From assembly GCF_013133795.1 (NCBI RefSeq), contig NZ_JABGBN010000002.1:186001-250000 (forward strand): DNA of 64,000 nt, written 5' to 3'. The stretch is from Pelistega suis (GTDB lineage Bacteria > Pseudomonadota > Gammaproteobacteria > Burkholderiales > Burkholderiaceae_B). The first letter of the stretch is position 1, and every line of letters starts with the position of its first letter. Shown piece after piece: positions 9,751 through 20,091 of the stretch. The notes beneath the pieces were generated by a model that worked only from the letters and a program-made list of their open reading frames with translations, did no database searches and was not told the DNA's origin. Made by a program: the position numbers and the translations under genes.

Positions 9751-10242
9751 TTAAGAGAAAATTTCTCGTGGTTCGTGCTTAAAGAGAGCAATAAGTGCTA
9801 CGACGGCTATCACCACAAATAAGCCTAGCGCCCATAAAGCATACTCAATGCCCAATAAATCGACTTTAGCATCCATACAGCTAGAATAGATACCGAATAA
9901 CCAAGGCATCATACCATCTAAGCCAGTCCATTTTGCCATAAATTGATCAGCGAATGTCATATCACATGAAAACATATTGGCTGCGACACTATATTGGTAC
10001 CAAGCACTCAGGACACCCCCAACCGATAAAGCAAAGGTAGTAAAGGCAAAGAGTTTTTGTAAAAAGCCACTACGGAAAAGGTTTGCCAATAGACAAATAC
10101 CTGCAATAACTAAGAAAATCAGGCGTTGAAAGACACACCAAGCACAAGGTTGCATGTCGAGCACGTATTGAGAAAAAAGTGCAAAACCAACCGCAGTGAG
10201 ACAGACGATAGCGATAAGATTTAGAATGCGTTGAGTACTCAT
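9751..10242 (-). CDS. dsbB: Disulfide bond formation protein B
   Basis: Inner-membrane quinone reductase that reoxidises DsbA. Four hydrophobic spans are visible. The first periplasmic loop carries the redox pair PCAWC (Cys33, Cys36) followed by the quinone-site Arg (FQR); the second loop carries the pair Cys93 and Cys122. Length 163 is usual. The start ATG overlaps the marC stop by 4 bases, so translation is coupled. Confidence 0.95.
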   Translation of the reverse strand: MSTQRILNLIAIVCLTAVGFALFSQYVLDMQPCAWCVFQRLIFLVIAGICLLANLFRSGFLQKLFAFTTFALSVGGVLSAWYQYSVAANMFSCDMTFADQFMAKWTGLDGMMPWLFGIYSSCMDAKVDLLGIEYALWALGLFVVIAVVALIALFKHEPREIFS

Positions 10243-10922
10243 TTTATTTTGGCCACTTCAGTAAAAAGACTAATAACAAGATCATGGACACCCGCCCAGA
10301 GAATTTGTACGCCGACGCATAAAAGAATAAATGCAGAAAGACGCATAAAAATTACGGTACCATTTTGTCCTAAACGATGTAAAAATTGTGCAGCAAAGCG
10401 CAAACAGAAAAATACTGTCAATGACACAATGCCTACACCTACCATCGTACCACTTAAGGAGGTAACGGTGGTCCAATTAAGTTCACTGTTTTGTAAGCTA
10501 GCACCGACGGTAATGGCTGCTGCAATCGTACCCGGTCCACAGGTAATAGGAAAGGTCAGGGGGTAAAAAGCATTATTCTTAGCTTTGTCGATAGAGTATT
10601 CACTATCAATTGGGTGCAAACTGGTATCTGGGTCTTCGGCGTTGAGGAGTTTCCAAGCAGCAGCAATAACCAGTAAACCACCGCCAACACGGACTACCGA
10701 TAAAGAGATTCCCAGCATACTGAGGACAAAATTTCCCAGAAAAATCGCTGTGACAATCATCACAAACACATTTAAGGCAATGCGTTTTGATAACATTTTA
10801 CGTGTTTGATTATTTGCACCGCTCGTCATTGTCCAGAAAATAGGGGCAACGGCAGGCGGATTTAAAATGGGTAAAATTGTCGCCAAGACAAACAGTAAGT
10901 TAGTTAAAAATAGTGATAACAT
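10239..10922 (-). CDS. MarC/SnatA family integral membrane protein
   Basis: A six-span membrane protein of the MarC (UPF0056) family, some members of which carry neutral amino acids; the substrate is not known from sequence. Typical marks are ILNPPAVAPIFWTMTSGA near the N-terminus, GISLSVVRVGGGLLVIAAAW, and FPITCGPGTIAAAITVGA in the middle. Length 227. It sits five bases downstream of the glnD stop and overlaps dsbB. Grouping with glnD is positional only. Confidence 0.9.
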   Translation of the reverse strand: MLSLFLTNLLFVLATILPILNPPAVAPIFWTMTSGANNQTRKMLSKRIALNVFVMIVTAIFLGNFVLSMLGISLSVVRVGGGLLVIAAAWKLLNAEDPDTSLHPIDSEYSIDKAKNNAFYPLTFPITCGPGTIAAAITVGASLQNSELNWTTVTSLSGTMVGVGIVSLTVFFCLRFAAQFLHRLGQNGTVIFMRLSAFILLCVGVQILWAGVHDLVISLFTEVAKIK

Positions 10923-10927
10923 GGCTT

Positions 10928-13522
10928 TTATTTAAGTTTGGTCAGTCGATTAAGGGTTTCGAGAATATCACGCTCAAAGGCGAGTTGATTTTTTTCATTA
11001 CTTAAATGCTGGCTTTCAATCATAAAAACGTCTTCAGCACGCTCACCTAAGGTCATTACTTTTGCCATATGTAGGCTGACATGATGCTTATTAAATAAAC
11101 TAGCGAGATGATAGAGAATGCCCGGACAGTCTGTTGTGATGATAGAGAGCAGCCAAGAGTTACTATACTCATCTTTCACTAGCTCGACACTTGGGACGAT
11201 AGGGAAGGTGCGAGAGCGACGTACATCCGCTCCAACCATGAGAGGAGTATGCGTTTTATCCTGCGCAATATATTCAGGTAGCTCACTATTAATGGCCTTA
11301 GCGAGATTGACTTCAATAATCGAAATAAAATCACGGGGTTGTTGGATTAGATTCGATGAGATAGAAAAGCTATCCAAAGCGTAACCATCTGTACTGGTAT
11401 GAATACGGGCATCTAAAATATTGATATTGTGCTGATAGAAGTAGGCCGCAATTTTTTCAAAAAGGTTGGATCGGTCACGCGTAAAAACGACGACTTGAAT
11501 ATGCTCGCTCTTATCGACAGGACGTGCCTTGACAATCGTATCCTCAGTGCTGATATGGTTGTAAAGCGTGCGTGTATGCCATGCAATATCGCTTGCTTCA
11601 TGACGGAGAAAATAGGCTACATCCATTTTTGACCAGAAACAATCACGCTGTTCATCAGATAGTCCCGCTAATTTAATAATGGCATTAGCGTCTTCTTTGC
11701 GTTGCGATAAAATCGTATGGCGATCAAAGGTATCGCCGTCAAAAAGGAGCGCCGTACTTTGATAAAGGTTTTGTAAGAGCTGACCTTTCCACGCATTCCA
11801 CACTTTTGGGCTGGTACCACGAATATCGGCAACCGTTAATAGATATAATGCTGTTAAGCGACGACGTGTTTTGACGGCTTCACTAAATGCTTTAATTACT
11901 TCAGGATCCGATAAGTCTTTTTTCTGGGCAACATTAGACATTAAGAGGTGATTAGCCACTAAAAATTCTAATAAATCCGTATCTTCTTCACTTAATTGAT
12001 GAAGCTCTGCAAATTGTCGAATATCTACCGCTCCCAGTGTAGAGTGATCCCCGCCACGCCCTTTAGCAATGTCATGGAATAAAGCTGCAATATAGAGTAA
12101 CCAACTGCGGTCAAACTCCGCTATTAAGCGAGCGGCCAGAGGGTTTTCTTGTGCGTATTCTGGCATGGTAAAGCGTCGCATATGACGGATTACTTGTAGT
12201 GTATGTTGGTCGACCGTATATACATGAAATAAATCATGCTGCATTTGTCCCACAATTTTGGTCCAGATAGGGATATAGCGAGGCAAAATTTTCAGTTTGG
12301 AGAGGCGACGGAATGTATGAACAATACCTTGTGGCTGCTGTAAAATGGCTAAGAAGGTTTGTTGATTAATCGGATCTGCTCGGAATTTGGTATCAATCAG
12401 TTTGCGATTGCCCCAGATAAGTCGTTGCGTACGTACACTAAAATCCTCTAATTCTGGGTGTTGTTGCAGGACTAAAAAGGCTTTGAGTAATAGATTAGGG
12501 TTTTGTTCAAAAGCATCATCTTGACGGACATCGAGTAGCTGACCAACGCTTTGAAAGTCCTCATCAATATGTACAATTCGCTTATCCTGATCAGGGAATA
12601 AATAGTCCTTAAAGTTTTGCAACATAAAGTGCGTGATTAAATTCACAATACGTGCTGCACCGTAGTAGTCTTGCATAAACATTTCGGAAGGACGTTTACC
12701 TGTTTGTGCCTTATAACCATAAACCTCCGCCAACATAGGCTGTACATGGAACAACACACGGTCATCACGTTTTTTGTGAATGAGGTGTAATTCAATACGG
12801 AAACGTTTAAAGCGTTGTTCCGTGGACCGAATAACCTCAGCCTCTTTTTCAGTCATGAGATTGGCGGCAACTAAAGCATCCCAGCCCTCGTTAAATTGAT
12901 TAGAACGTGCTAGCCAATGAATTAATTGAATATCACGCAAAGCACCAGGAGACTCTTTGCAGTTTGGCTCAAGTGAGTAAGGGGTGTTGTTATACCGTGT
13001 ATAACGTTGTTTAAACTCTAGGTGTTTAGCTTGGAAAAAGTCCTGTGGATCATGGTGATCCATAAAGGTTTGTTGAAGTTGTTCCACTAAGGTCGCATTA
13101 CCAAGGATATAACGACACTCTAATAGACTGGTTTCAATAGTGATGTCTTTTTTTGCCTCACTTAAACAATCCTCAATGGTACGGACACTTGCACCAATAT
13201 CCAACCCCAAATCCCAGAAAGATTGGACAAGACTTTCTAAACGCGATTTATCTTCTTCGTTAGGCTCTTGAGCAAGCAGTAGGAGAATGTCAATATCGGA
13301 GAAAGGATAAAGTTCATGGCGTCCATAGCCCCCAACAGCACATAAGGCTGCTCCCTCGGGTAGAGGGAGTATTGACACCACTTCTTTAAATCCCTGATCA
13401 ATTAATTGACTGTGTTGACTTAAAAATTGATCCGCAGATAATACGCCTTCTTTGTATTGATATCTCAATTGCTCGCGTTGTTCGGCGATGTGTTGGCGAA
13501 TAGTTAGAAGTGGTGTTGTCAT
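10928..13522 (-). CDS. glnD: Bifunctional PII uridylyltransferase / uridylyl-removing enzyme
   Basis: Senses glutamine and adds UMP to, or removes it from, the PII protein (a glnB gene lies at 36905). Domains in order: nucleotidyltransferase with GGYGRHELYPFSDIDILLL, a linker, an HD phosphohydrolase domain with HDIAKGRGGDHS, and two C-terminal ACT domains (one at VVVFTRDRSNLFEKIAAYF, one at LLSIITTDCPGILYHLASLF). Starting at the ATG at 13522 gives 864 residues. A TTG at 13537, directly after the map stop, would add five residues; neither has a good ribosome site. The gene follows map closely. Confidence 0.95.
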   Translation of the reverse strand: MTTPLLTIRQHIAEQREQLRYQYKEGVLSADQFLSQHSQLIDQGFKEVVSILPLPEGAALCAVGGYGRHELYPFSDIDILLLLAQEPNEEDKSRLESLVQSFWDLGLDIGASVRTIEDCLSEAKKDITIETSLLECRYILGNATLVEQLQQTFMDHHDPQDFFQAKHLEFKQRYTRYNNTPYSLEPNCKESPGALRDIQLIHWLARSNQFNEGWDALVAANLMTEKEAEVIRSTEQRFKRFRIELHLIHKKRDDRVLFHVQPMLAEVYGYKAQTGKRPSEMFMQDYYGAARIVNLITHFMLQNFKDYLFPDQDKRIVHIDEDFQSVGQLLDVRQDDAFEQNPNLLLKAFLVLQQHPELEDFSVRTQRLIWGNRKLIDTKFRADPINQQTFLAILQQPQGIVHTFRRLSKLKILPRYIPIWTKIVGQMQHDLFHVYTVDQHTLQVIRHMRRFTMPEYAQENPLAARLIAEFDRSWLLYIAALFHDIAKGRGGDHSTLGAVDIRQFAELHQLSEEDTDLLEFLVANHLLMSNVAQKKDLSDPEVIKAFSEAVKTRRRLTALYLLTVADIRGTSPKVWNAWKGQLLQNLYQSTALLFDGDTFDRHTILSQRKEDANAIIKLAGLSDEQRDCFWSKMDVAYFLRHEASDIAWHTRTLYNHISTEDTIVKARPVDKSEHIQVVVFTRDRSNLFEKIAAYFYQHNINILDARIHTSTDGYALDSFSISSNLIQQPRDFISIIEVNLAKAINSELPEYIAQDKTHTPLMVGADVRRSRTFPIVPSVELVKDEYSNSWLLSIITTDCPGILYHLASLFNKHHVSLHMAKVMTLGERAEDVFMIESQHLSNEKNQLAFERDILETLNRLTKLK

Positions 13523-13537
13523 AGGCGTAATAAGCAA

Positions 13538-14341
13538 TTAAGCAGTTTTTACAAAAGCAGGAGGTTTTGGCATGTTCTCTGATACTGTCAATACCTCATA
13601 ACCTGTCGCCGTTACGATAATCGTATGCTCCCATTGTGCGGAGAGACTACGGTCTTTGGTCACAACTGTCCATTTATCCGGCATGATTTTGGTGGCATAA
13701 TGACCTGCATTAATCATCGGTTCAATGGTAAACGTCATGCCTTCTTCGAGTTTCATGCCTGTATTTGGTTTGCCATAGTGAAGTACCATAGGTTCATCAT
13801 GGAAAACTTGACCAATCCCGTGACCACAATAATCGCGAACGACAGAAAATCCTTGTGCCTGAGCATGGGTCTGGATGGCATAACCGATATCGCCTAGCGT
13901 TGCTCCCGGCTTAACTTGTTCGATACCTAACCACATGCACTCATAAGCGGTTTCGCTCAATTTGCGCGCTTGTACAGAGGGCTCGCCAATATAGAACATA
14001 CGGCTCGTATCTCCAAACCAACCATCTTTAATGATGGTGATATCAATATTCATAATATCACCGTCTTTTAAGATACGATCGCCTGGAATACCGTGACAAA
14101 TCACATTGTTGATAGATGTACAAATACTCGCAGGAAAAGGAGGGTGTCCCGGAGGACCATACCCTATGGTAGCGGACTTGACTTTAAGGACATTATCGAT
14201 ATAGTCAATCACTAAACGGTCTAGCTCACCTGTGGTCACGCCTGCCTTAACAAAGGGTGTGATGTAATCAAGCGCTTTGGCAGCGTCTTGACAAGCAGCG
14301 CGCATTTTCTGAATGTCTTCGGGATTTTTAAGAATTGGCAT
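13538..14341 (-). CDS. map: Type I methionine aminopeptidase
   Basis: Removes the initiator Met from nascent proteins; two-metal enzyme in the cytosol. Metal ligands lie in the segments DIMNIDITIIKDGWFGDTSRMF (two Asp), HGIGQVFHDEP (His), FTIEPMINAG (Glu) and WEHTIIVT (Glu). The substrate-side His is in ICHGIPGD. Length 267 is typical. It is divergent from rpsB, the widespread proteobacterial arrangement. Confidence 0.97.
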   Translation of the reverse strand: MPILKNPEDIQKMRAACQDAAKALDYITPFVKAGVTTGELDRLVIDYIDNVLKVKSATIGYGPPGHPPFPASICTSINNVICHGIPGDRILKDGDIMNIDITIIKDGWFGDTSRMFYIGEPSVQARKLSETAYECMWLGIEQVKPGATLGDIGYAIQTHAQAQGFSVVRDYCGHGIGQVFHDEPMVLHYGKPNTGMKLEEGMTFTIEPMINAGHYATKIMPDKWTVVTKDRSLSAQWEHTIIVTATGYEVLTVSENMPKPPAFVKTA

Positions 14342-14346
14342 AAAAC

Positions 14347-14376
14347 TTGAACAAATATATAAAAACAGTATATAAT
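14347..14376 (+). promoter_or_regulatory. Probable rpsB promoter
   Basis: TTGAAC (14347-14352) and TATAAT (14371-14376) are separated by 18 bases. This predicts a ~155-base leader before rpsB, long enough for the S2-responsive leader structure known for rpsB in other proteobacteria; I did not resolve that structure by eye. Confidence 0.7.
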
Positions 14377-14540
14377 TATAGGCTTATTTGAATATAAGTC
14401 CAATAGTTCGTTATTGGGGAGATATTTCAGATAGTTTAACCTTATTTTTAAATAGCGTGCATCGCTACATAGGGTGTTGATACTAAGAAATCTACTATCA
14501 ATGCTGGCGATGTACAAGACATAACCCTGTGGAGTCAAAT

Positions 14541-15272
14541 ATGTCATTAATGCGTCAAATGTTAGAAGCTGGTGTTCACTTTGGTCACCAAACACGTTAC
14601 TGGAACCCAAAAATGGGTCAATACATTTTCGGTCAACGTAACAAAATTCACATCATCAACCTAGAAAAAACAGTGGCTAAATACTTAGAAGCGATGAATT
14701 TCATTCGCCAAACAGCTGCTCGTGGTGGTGACGTATTATTCGTCGGTACAAAACGTTCTGCTCGTGAAATCATCGCTGCAGAAGCGACACGCGCTGGCGT
14801 TTCTTACGTTAATAACCGTTGGTTAGGTGGTATGATGACTAACTTCAAAACAGTTAAGTCTTCTATCAAACGTCTAAAAGACATGGAAGCTGCTCAAGTT
14901 GACGGTAGCGTTGAGCGTTTAAGCAAAAAAGATGCGTTAATGTTCTCTCGTGATTTAGAGAAATTAAACAAGTCTATCGGTGGTATCAAAGATATGAACA
15001 AACTACCAGCAGCGTTATTCGTTGTTGACGTTGGTTACCACAAAATTGCTATCCAAGAAGCACGTACATTAGGTATTCCAGTCATTGCTGTTGTGGATAC
15101 TAACCACTCACCAGAAGGTGTTGATTTTGTTATCCCTGGTAATGATGACTCAGCAAAAGCGATTGAGTTATATGCGGCTGGTGTAGCAAATGCAATTCTA
15201 GAAGGTCGTGAGCAAGCACTTAACGGTCTAGTAGAAGAAATTCAAGAGGGTGCAGAAGCAGCGGCTGAATAA
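14541..15272 (+). CDS. rpsB: 30S ribosomal protein S2
   Basis: Small-subunit ribosomal protein. The start was placed at the ATG giving [23 protein letters not shown], the conserved N-terminus, behind GGAG; a GTG 12 bases upstream is not needed. Family marks follow: [28 protein letters not shown] and [20 protein letters not shown]. 243 residues. It is followed by tsf after a 138-base spacer holding a hairpin, as in many bacteria. Confidence 0.98.
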   Translation: MSLMRQMLEAGVHFGHQTRYWNPKMGQYIFGQRNKIHIINLEKTVAKYLEAMNFIRQTAARGGDVLFVGTKRSAREIIAAEATRAGVSYVNNRWLGGMMTNFKTVKSSIKRLKDMEAAQVDGSVERLSKKDALMFSRDLEKLNKSIGGIKDMNKLPAALFVVDVGYHKIAIQEARTLGIPVIAVVDTNHSPEGVDFVIPGNDDSAKAIELYAAGVANAILEGREQALNGLVEEIQEGAEAAAE

Positions 15273-15297
15273 TCGTCGCCTGTTGAAGTTCCTGATG

Positions 15298-15325
15298 GTC
15301 GGCTCCTTGGAGCCGACTTATGTTA
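15298..15325 (+). terminator. rpsB-tsf intergenic hairpin (partial terminator/attenuator)
   Basis: GTCGGCTC and GAGCCGAC pair around a CTTG loop. The following TTATGTTATT is T-rich but interrupted, so read-through into tsf is expected. A similar leaky element lies between rpsB and tsf in other bacteria. Confidence 0.7.
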
Positions 15326-15410
15326 TTATGTAGTCTATTTTTTATGCATCATAAAGATGCTTGGTTCTTATATTTAAGAACTCTATCACTTATCTAAAAC
15401 TGGAGAAAAC

Positions 15411-16277
15411 ATGGCTGAAATTACCGCTGCAATGGTAAAAGAATTGCGTGAAAAAACTGACGCTCCTATGATGGAATGTAAAAAAGCCCTAGCAGAAGCT
15501 GATGGCGATTTAGCACGTGCAGAAGAAATTTTACGTGTAAAACTAGGTAATAAAGCAAGCAAAGCAGCTACTCGCGTGACAGCAGAGGGTCTAATTGGTT
15601 CTTACATCGAAGGTGGTAAGGGCGCATTAATCGAAGTTAACTGCGAAACAGACTTCGTGGCTAAAAACCCAGAATTCGTTGAATTTGTTGAATCTTTAGC
15701 GAAAAAAGTTGCACTAGAGAACCCAGCGGATGTTGCTGCTTTAAGCGCATTAGCTTTAGGTGACGGTACTGTAGAAACAACACGTACAGCTTTAGTGGGT
15801 AAAATCGGTGAGAACATGACAATCCGTCGTTTCCATCGCGTAGAGACCGCTAACAAATTAGCGAGCTACAGCCACGGTGGTCGTATCGGTGTATTAGTAG
15901 AGTACAGTGGTGACGACGAAGTAGGTAAAGATGTGGCAATGCACGTTGCGGCAACAAAACCAAAAGCATTAGATGCAGCTGGTGTTCCTGCTGAAGATAT
16001 CGAAAAAGAGCGTTCAGTGGCAGCACAAAAAGCGGCTGAGTCTGGTAAACCAGCTGAAATCGTTGAAAAAATGGTTGAAGGTTCTATTGCTAAGTACTTA
16101 AAAGAAGTTTCTTTATTGAACCAACCTTTCGTGAAAAACGATAAGCAAACAGTTGAACAAATGCTTAAAGAGAAGAAAGCCGCTGTTCAAAGCTTCGGTT
16201 TATTCATCGTAGGTGAAGGTATCGAGAAAGCAGTCACTGACTTTGCTGCAGAAGTAGCTTCTATGGCTAAAGCATAA
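15411..16277 (+). CDS. tsf: Translation elongation factor Ts
   Basis: Nucleotide exchange factor for EF-Tu. The N-terminal UBA-like domain reads [25 protein letters not shown]; the core contains [15 protein letters not shown] and, later, [10 protein letters not shown]. 288 residues; ATG behind TGGAG. A terminator follows directly. The usual next genes pyrH and frr are absent here and nrdA follows instead. Confidence 0.98.
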   Translation: MAEITAAMVKELREKTDAPMMECKKALAEADGDLARAEEILRVKLGNKASKAATRVTAEGLIGSYIEGGKGALIEVNCETDFVAKNPEFVEFVESLAKKVALENPADVAALSALALGDGTVETTRTALVGKIGENMTIRRFHRVETANKLASYSHGGRIGVLVEYSGDDEVGKDVAMHVAATKPKALDAAGVPAEDIEKERSVAAQKAAESGKPAEIVEKMVEGSIAKYLKEVSLLNQPFVKNDKQTVEQMLKEKKAAVQSFGLFIVGEGIEKAVTDFAAEVASMAKA

Positions 16278-16299
16278 TATAGCTGTTTTAAAATTTGTG

Positions 16300-16336
16300 A
16301 AACCCCATTGGAATTTTCTGATGGGGTTTTGTTTTA
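16300..16336 (+). terminator. Rho-independent terminator after tsf
   Basis: AAACCCCAT pairs with ATGGGGTTT across a 12-base loop, then TGTTTTA. It separates rpsB-tsf from the nrd genes. Confidence 0.85.
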
Positions 16337-16520
16337 TTGGTGGCGTACATTGGTACGGTTTAATGCTTAACTAATACACCAAGAATAGACTTATGAGAAC
16401 TAGGGGTAAGTGTGGTAATCTACCTATAAATTGTAAGTTTACATTTTTTTTAAATTTATTTTTGGTATAAAAATTCTTTTTTATCATATAGTTACGATCA
16501 CTTTTTGCTTATTCCTGTGC

Positions 16521-16549
16521 TTGCGAAAAAGGAAAAAGTTTACTATACT
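16521..16549 (+). promoter_or_regulatory. Probable nrdA promoter
   Basis: TTGCGA (16521-16526) and TATACT (16544-16549) are spaced by exactly 17 bases. An imperfect dyad ACTTGCG...CGCAAGT (16547-16579) overlaps the -10 and start site and could be an operator. I found no convincing NrdR box pair. The rest of the 16337-16520 gap is AT-rich with no gene visible. Confidence 0.65.
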
Positions 16550-16588
16550 TGCGTTCTATATCTTGTGTTATACGCAAGTCGAACAATA

Positions 16589-16622
16589 CTAAATATAGGT
16601 TTTAACAAAAGCCTATATTTAG
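16589..16622 (+). promoter_or_regulatory. Long hairpin in the nrdA leader
   Basis: Eleven perfect base pairs (CTAAATATAGG with CCTATATTTAG) continue through a wobble pair and three A-T pairs to an AACA loop, making a ~15-bp stem. It ends about 30 bases before the nrdA ATG, in the predicted 5' leader. No T tract follows, so it is not a standard terminator. It could control translation or mRNA decay, or be a DNA dyad. Confidence 0.7.
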
Positions 16623-16653
16623 TCCTGTCAATTTATTGCTGCTGGACTATACA

Positions 16654-18942
16654 ATGACTACTCAATTGTTTGTTGTTAAACGCAATGGGTCGAAAGAACC
16701 ATTGAATTTAGACAAAATTCATCGCGTTATTAATTGGGCTGCCGAAGGGCTTAATAACGTTTCTGTTTCTCAAGTTGAATTGAAATCTCAAATTCAATTT
16801 TATGATGGTATGCGTACCGAGCATATTCACGAGACGATTATTAAAGCGGCAGCGGATTTAATTTCACCGTCAACTCCTGATTATCAGTTCTTAGCAGCAC
16901 GCTTGGCGATTTTCCATTTGCGCAAAAAAGCGTTTGGGGAGTTTGAACCTCCTAGTCTGTTTAGTCACGTGACTCGTCTTGTTGAGATGGGTAAATATGA
17001 TAAGCATATTCTGGAAGACTATACCAAAGAAGAATTAGACATTTTGGATAGCTATATTGACCATTCACGCGATTTAACATTTTCTTATGCAGCTGTTAAG
17101 CAATTAGAGGGTAAATACCTCGTACAGAATCGTGTGACTAATGAGATTTATGAAAGTCCACAGTTTCTTTATATTCTGGTTGCGGCTTGCTTATTCTCTA
17201 AATATCCTCGAGAGACTCGTCTTGACTATGTCAAAGGTTTTTATGATGCGACATCAACCTTTAAGATTTCATTGCCAACGCCTATTATGGCAGGTGTACG
17301 CACCCCAACACGTCAGTTCAGCTCTTGCGTATTGATTGAGTGTGGCGATAGTCTAGATTCTATTAATGCGACAAGTGCAGCGATTGTACGTTATGTATCA
17401 CAACGTGCGGGTATTGGTGTTAATGCAGGACGTATCCGTGCCGTAGGTAGTCCAATTCGTGGTGGCGAGGCTCAGCATACAGGGTGTATTCCTTTTTATA
17501 AACACTTCCAGACAGCGGTAAAGTGCTGCTCTCAGGGTGGTGTGCGTGGTGGTGCAGCGACCTTATTTTATCCAATTTGGCATTTGGAGGTAGAGTCTTT
17601 ATTAGTCCTTAAGAACAATCGCGGTGTTGAAGAAAACCGTGTGCGTCATATGGACTATGGTGTACAGCTTAACCAATTAATGTATAAGCGCTTTATTAAA
17701 GGCGAGAATATTACTTTATTTTCACCCTCTGATGTGCCGGGTTTATACGATGCTTTCTTTGAGGATCAAGCTTTATTTGAAAAGCTTTATGTTCAATATG
17801 AAAATGACCCAAGTATCCGTAAGCGCAGCGTGAAAGCGGTGGAGTTGTTCTCTTTAATGATGCAAGAGCGTGCAGGAACAGGGCGTATTTATATTCAAAA
17901 TGTGGATCATACCAATACGCATGGTGCCTTTGATCCTAAGGTTGCTCCTGTTCGCCAATCGAATCTATGTTTAGAGATTACCTTACCGACCAAGCCATTA
18001 AGTGATATTAATGACGAAAATGGTGAAATTGCTTTATGTACCTTATCGGCTTTTAACCTAGGTGCTATTGAGAACTTAGCGGAATTAGAGCATTTAGCAG
18101 ATTTAGCCGTTCGTGCTTTAGATGCTTTACTCGATTATCAAGATTATCCAATTAAAGCGGCTTACTTAGGCAGTATGAAGCGTCGCTCATTGGGTATTGG
18201 TGTGATTAACTTTGCCTATTATTTAGCGAAAAATGGAGCAAAATACTCAGATGGTTCAGGTAATGCCTTAACGCATCGTACTTTTGAAGCGATTCAGTAT
18301 TATCTCTTAAAAGCCTCTATGAATTTGGCTAAGGAATCAGGTCCTTGCTTAGGTTTTAATGAAACCCATTATGCTAAAGGTATTTTACCGATTGATACCT
18401 ATAAAGAAGCGGTAGATAGCATTTGTGCAGAGCCATTACATTTAGATTGGGAATGGTTGCGTGCAGAGATTGTTGAGCATGGTTTACGTAATTCTACCTT
18501 GACAGCACTAATGCCGTCAGAGACCTCAAGTCAGATTTCTAATGCCACTAATGGTATTGAGCCACCACGAGGTTTAGTCACGGTCAAAGCCTCAAAAGAC
18601 GGTATTTTACGTCAAGTCGTGCCTGACTATGAAACGCTCAAAGACAAGTATGAAACCTTATGGGCAATGCCGAATATGGAGGGTTATTTGCAATTGGTGG
18701 GTATTATGCAGAAATTCGTCGATCAGTCGATTTCAGCTAATACGAGCTATGATCCTCAACGTTTTGAGGGTGGGCGTGTCGCGATGAAGCAATTGCTTAA
18801 AGACTTGCTCACGGCGTATAAATATGGTGTAAAAACCTTGTACTATCATAATACGCGTGATGGTGCAGATGATACCCAAGATGATTTAACTACGGCACAA
18901 CCTGAAGATGAGGATTGCGCTGGTGGTGCATGTAAAATTTAA
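16654..18942 (+). CDS. nrdA: Ribonucleoside-diphosphate reductase class Ia, alpha subunit
   Basis: Makes dNDPs from NDPs with the radical supplied by NrdB. Start placed at the ATG giving MTTQLFVVKRNGSKEPLNLD; a TTG 18 bases upstream is not needed. An N-terminal ATP cone (~residues 1-95) is followed by the catalytic barrel: TRQFSSCVLIECGDS with a redox Cys, RQSNLCLEI with the thiyl Cys and Glu, and PSETSSQISNATNGIEPPRG. The tail ends in CAGGACKI, the shuttle cysteine pair. 762 residues. By memory it matches the enterobacterial NrdA almost segment for segment. No clear Shine-Dalgarno; a hairpin lies just upstream. First gene of nrdA-nrdB-yfaE. Confidence 0.98.
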   Translation: MTTQLFVVKRNGSKEPLNLDKIHRVINWAAEGLNNVSVSQVELKSQIQFYDGMRTEHIHETIIKAAADLISPSTPDYQFLAARLAIFHLRKKAFGEFEPPSLFSHVTRLVEMGKYDKHILEDYTKEELDILDSYIDHSRDLTFSYAAVKQLEGKYLVQNRVTNEIYESPQFLYILVAACLFSKYPRETRLDYVKGFYDATSTFKISLPTPIMAGVRTPTRQFSSCVLIECGDSLDSINATSAAIVRYVSQRAGIGVNAGRIRAVGSPIRGGEAQHTGCIPFYKHFQTAVKCCSQGGVRGGAATLFYPIWHLEVESLLVLKNNRGVEENRVRHMDYGVQLNQLMYKRFIKGENITLFSPSDVPGLYDAFFEDQALFEKLYVQYENDPSIRKRSVKAVELFSLMMQERAGTGRIYIQNVDHTNTHGAFDPKVAPVRQSNLCLEITLPTKPLSDINDENGEIALCTLSAFNLGAIENLAELEHLADLAVRALDALLDYQDYPIKAAYLGSMKRRSLGIGVINFAYYLAKNGAKYSDGSGNALTHRTFEAIQYYLLKASMNLAKESGPCLGFNETHYAKGILPIDTYKEAVDSICAEPLHLDWEWLRAEIVEHGLRNSTLTALMPSETSSQISNATNGIEPPRGLVTVKASKDGILRQVVPDYETLKDKYETLWAMPNMEGYLQLVGIMQKFVDQSISANTSYDPQRFEGGRVAMKQLLKDLLTAYKYGVKTLYYHNTRDGADDTQDDLTTAQPEDEDCAGGACKI

Positions 18943-18957
18943 AAAAGAGTGTTGAAG

Positions 18958-20091
18958 ATGTCTTATAGTACTTTTTGCCAAACACCTAATGACCCATTAA
19001 AAGAGCCAATGTTCTTTGGGCAAAGTGTCAATGTGGCTCGTTATGACCAACAAAAATACGAAACCTTTGAGAAGCTGATTGAAAAGCAACTCTCATTTTT
19101 CTGGCGACCAGAAGAGATTGACGTTTCTCAAGATCGTATCGATTATGCTAGTTTACCAGACCATGAAAAGCATATTTTCATTAGTAACTTAAAGTACCAG
19201 ACATTATTGGATTCTATTCAGGGGCGTAGTCCAAATGTGGCCTTATTGCCTTTGGTGTCTATCCCTGAGCTAGAGACATGGATTGAGACGTGGGCGTTTT
19301 CTGAGACGATTCACTCGCGCTCTTATACACATATTATTCGTAATATCACCAATAATCCTAGCGTGATTTTTGATGATATTGTGAGCAATGAACATATCTT
19401 AGCTCGCGCTAAAGACATCTCTCGTTATTATGATGACCTTATCCAATTGACTCAGCTATATGATCGCTTTGGTGAGGGTAAGCATGTTATCAATGGTCAA
19501 GAGGTTCGTGTGAGCTTATATGAGCTTAAGAAAAAACTCTATCTATGTCTAATGGCGGTCAATGCTTTAGAAGCGATTCGTTTTTATGTGAGTTTTGCAT
19601 GCTCATTTGCTTTTGCTGAGCGTAAGCTGATGGAAGGTAATGCGAAAATCATTAAACTGATTGCACGTGATGAGGCGTTACATCTTACCGGTACGCAGCA
19701 CATGCTGAATATTCTTCGAAGTGGGGTGGATGACCCTGAAATGGAATATGTGGCACGTGATTTAGAACAAGAATGTTTTAATCTTTTTAAGGTCGCTGCC
19801 GAGCAAGAGAAAGAATGGGCGGAGTATTTGTTCCGCGATGGCTCAATGATTGGTTTGAATAAGGATATCTTGGTGCAATATGTTGAATATATTACCAATA
19901 TCCGTATGCAAGCTGTCGGTTTACAACCAGCATTCCCGGGTGCTACGCAAAATCCAATTCCATGGATTAATGCATGGCTGACCTCGGACAATGTTCAAGT
20001 CGCACCTCAAGAGGTAGAAATTTCTTCGTACTTAGTGGGTCAAATTGACGCTGAAGTCAATACGGACGACTTTGAAGAGTTTGATTTATGA
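18958..20091 (+). CDS. nrdB: Ribonucleoside-diphosphate reductase class Ia, beta subunit
   Basis: Holds the diferric-tyrosyl radical cofactor. From the ATG giving [20 protein letters not shown], the metal ligands fall where expected: Asp85, Glu116 and His119, with radical Tyr123 in [14 protein letters not shown]. The second ligand set is in [27 protein letters not shown]. 377 residues. The GTG nine bases upstream is a weaker start. It follows nrdA by 15 bases and overlaps yfaE by 4, so the three genes are one unit. Very close to the enterobacterial protein. Confidence 0.98.
   Translation: MSYSTFCQTPNDPLKEPMFFGQSVNVARYDQQKYETFEKLIEKQLSFFWRPEEIDVSQDRIDYASLPDHEKHIFISNLKYQTLLDSIQGRSPNVALLPLVSIPELETWIETWAFSETIHSRSYTHIIRNITNNPSVIFDDIVSNEHILARAKDISRYYDDLIQLTQLYDRFGEGKHVINGQEVRVSLYELKKKLYLCLMAVNALEAIRFYVSFACSFAFAERKLMEGNAKIIKLIARDEALHLTGTQHMLNILRSGVDDPEMEYVARDLEQECFNLFKVAAEQEKEWAEYLFRDGSMIGLNKDILVQYVEYITNIRMQAVGLQPAFPGATQNPIPWINAWLTSDNVQVAPQEVEISSYLVGQIDAEVNTDDFEEFDL

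Noticed and set aside
16540-16600. NrdR boxes upstream of nrdA
   Set aside because: Segments such as CTATATCTTGTGT match half of the consensus only; no properly spaced pair was found.
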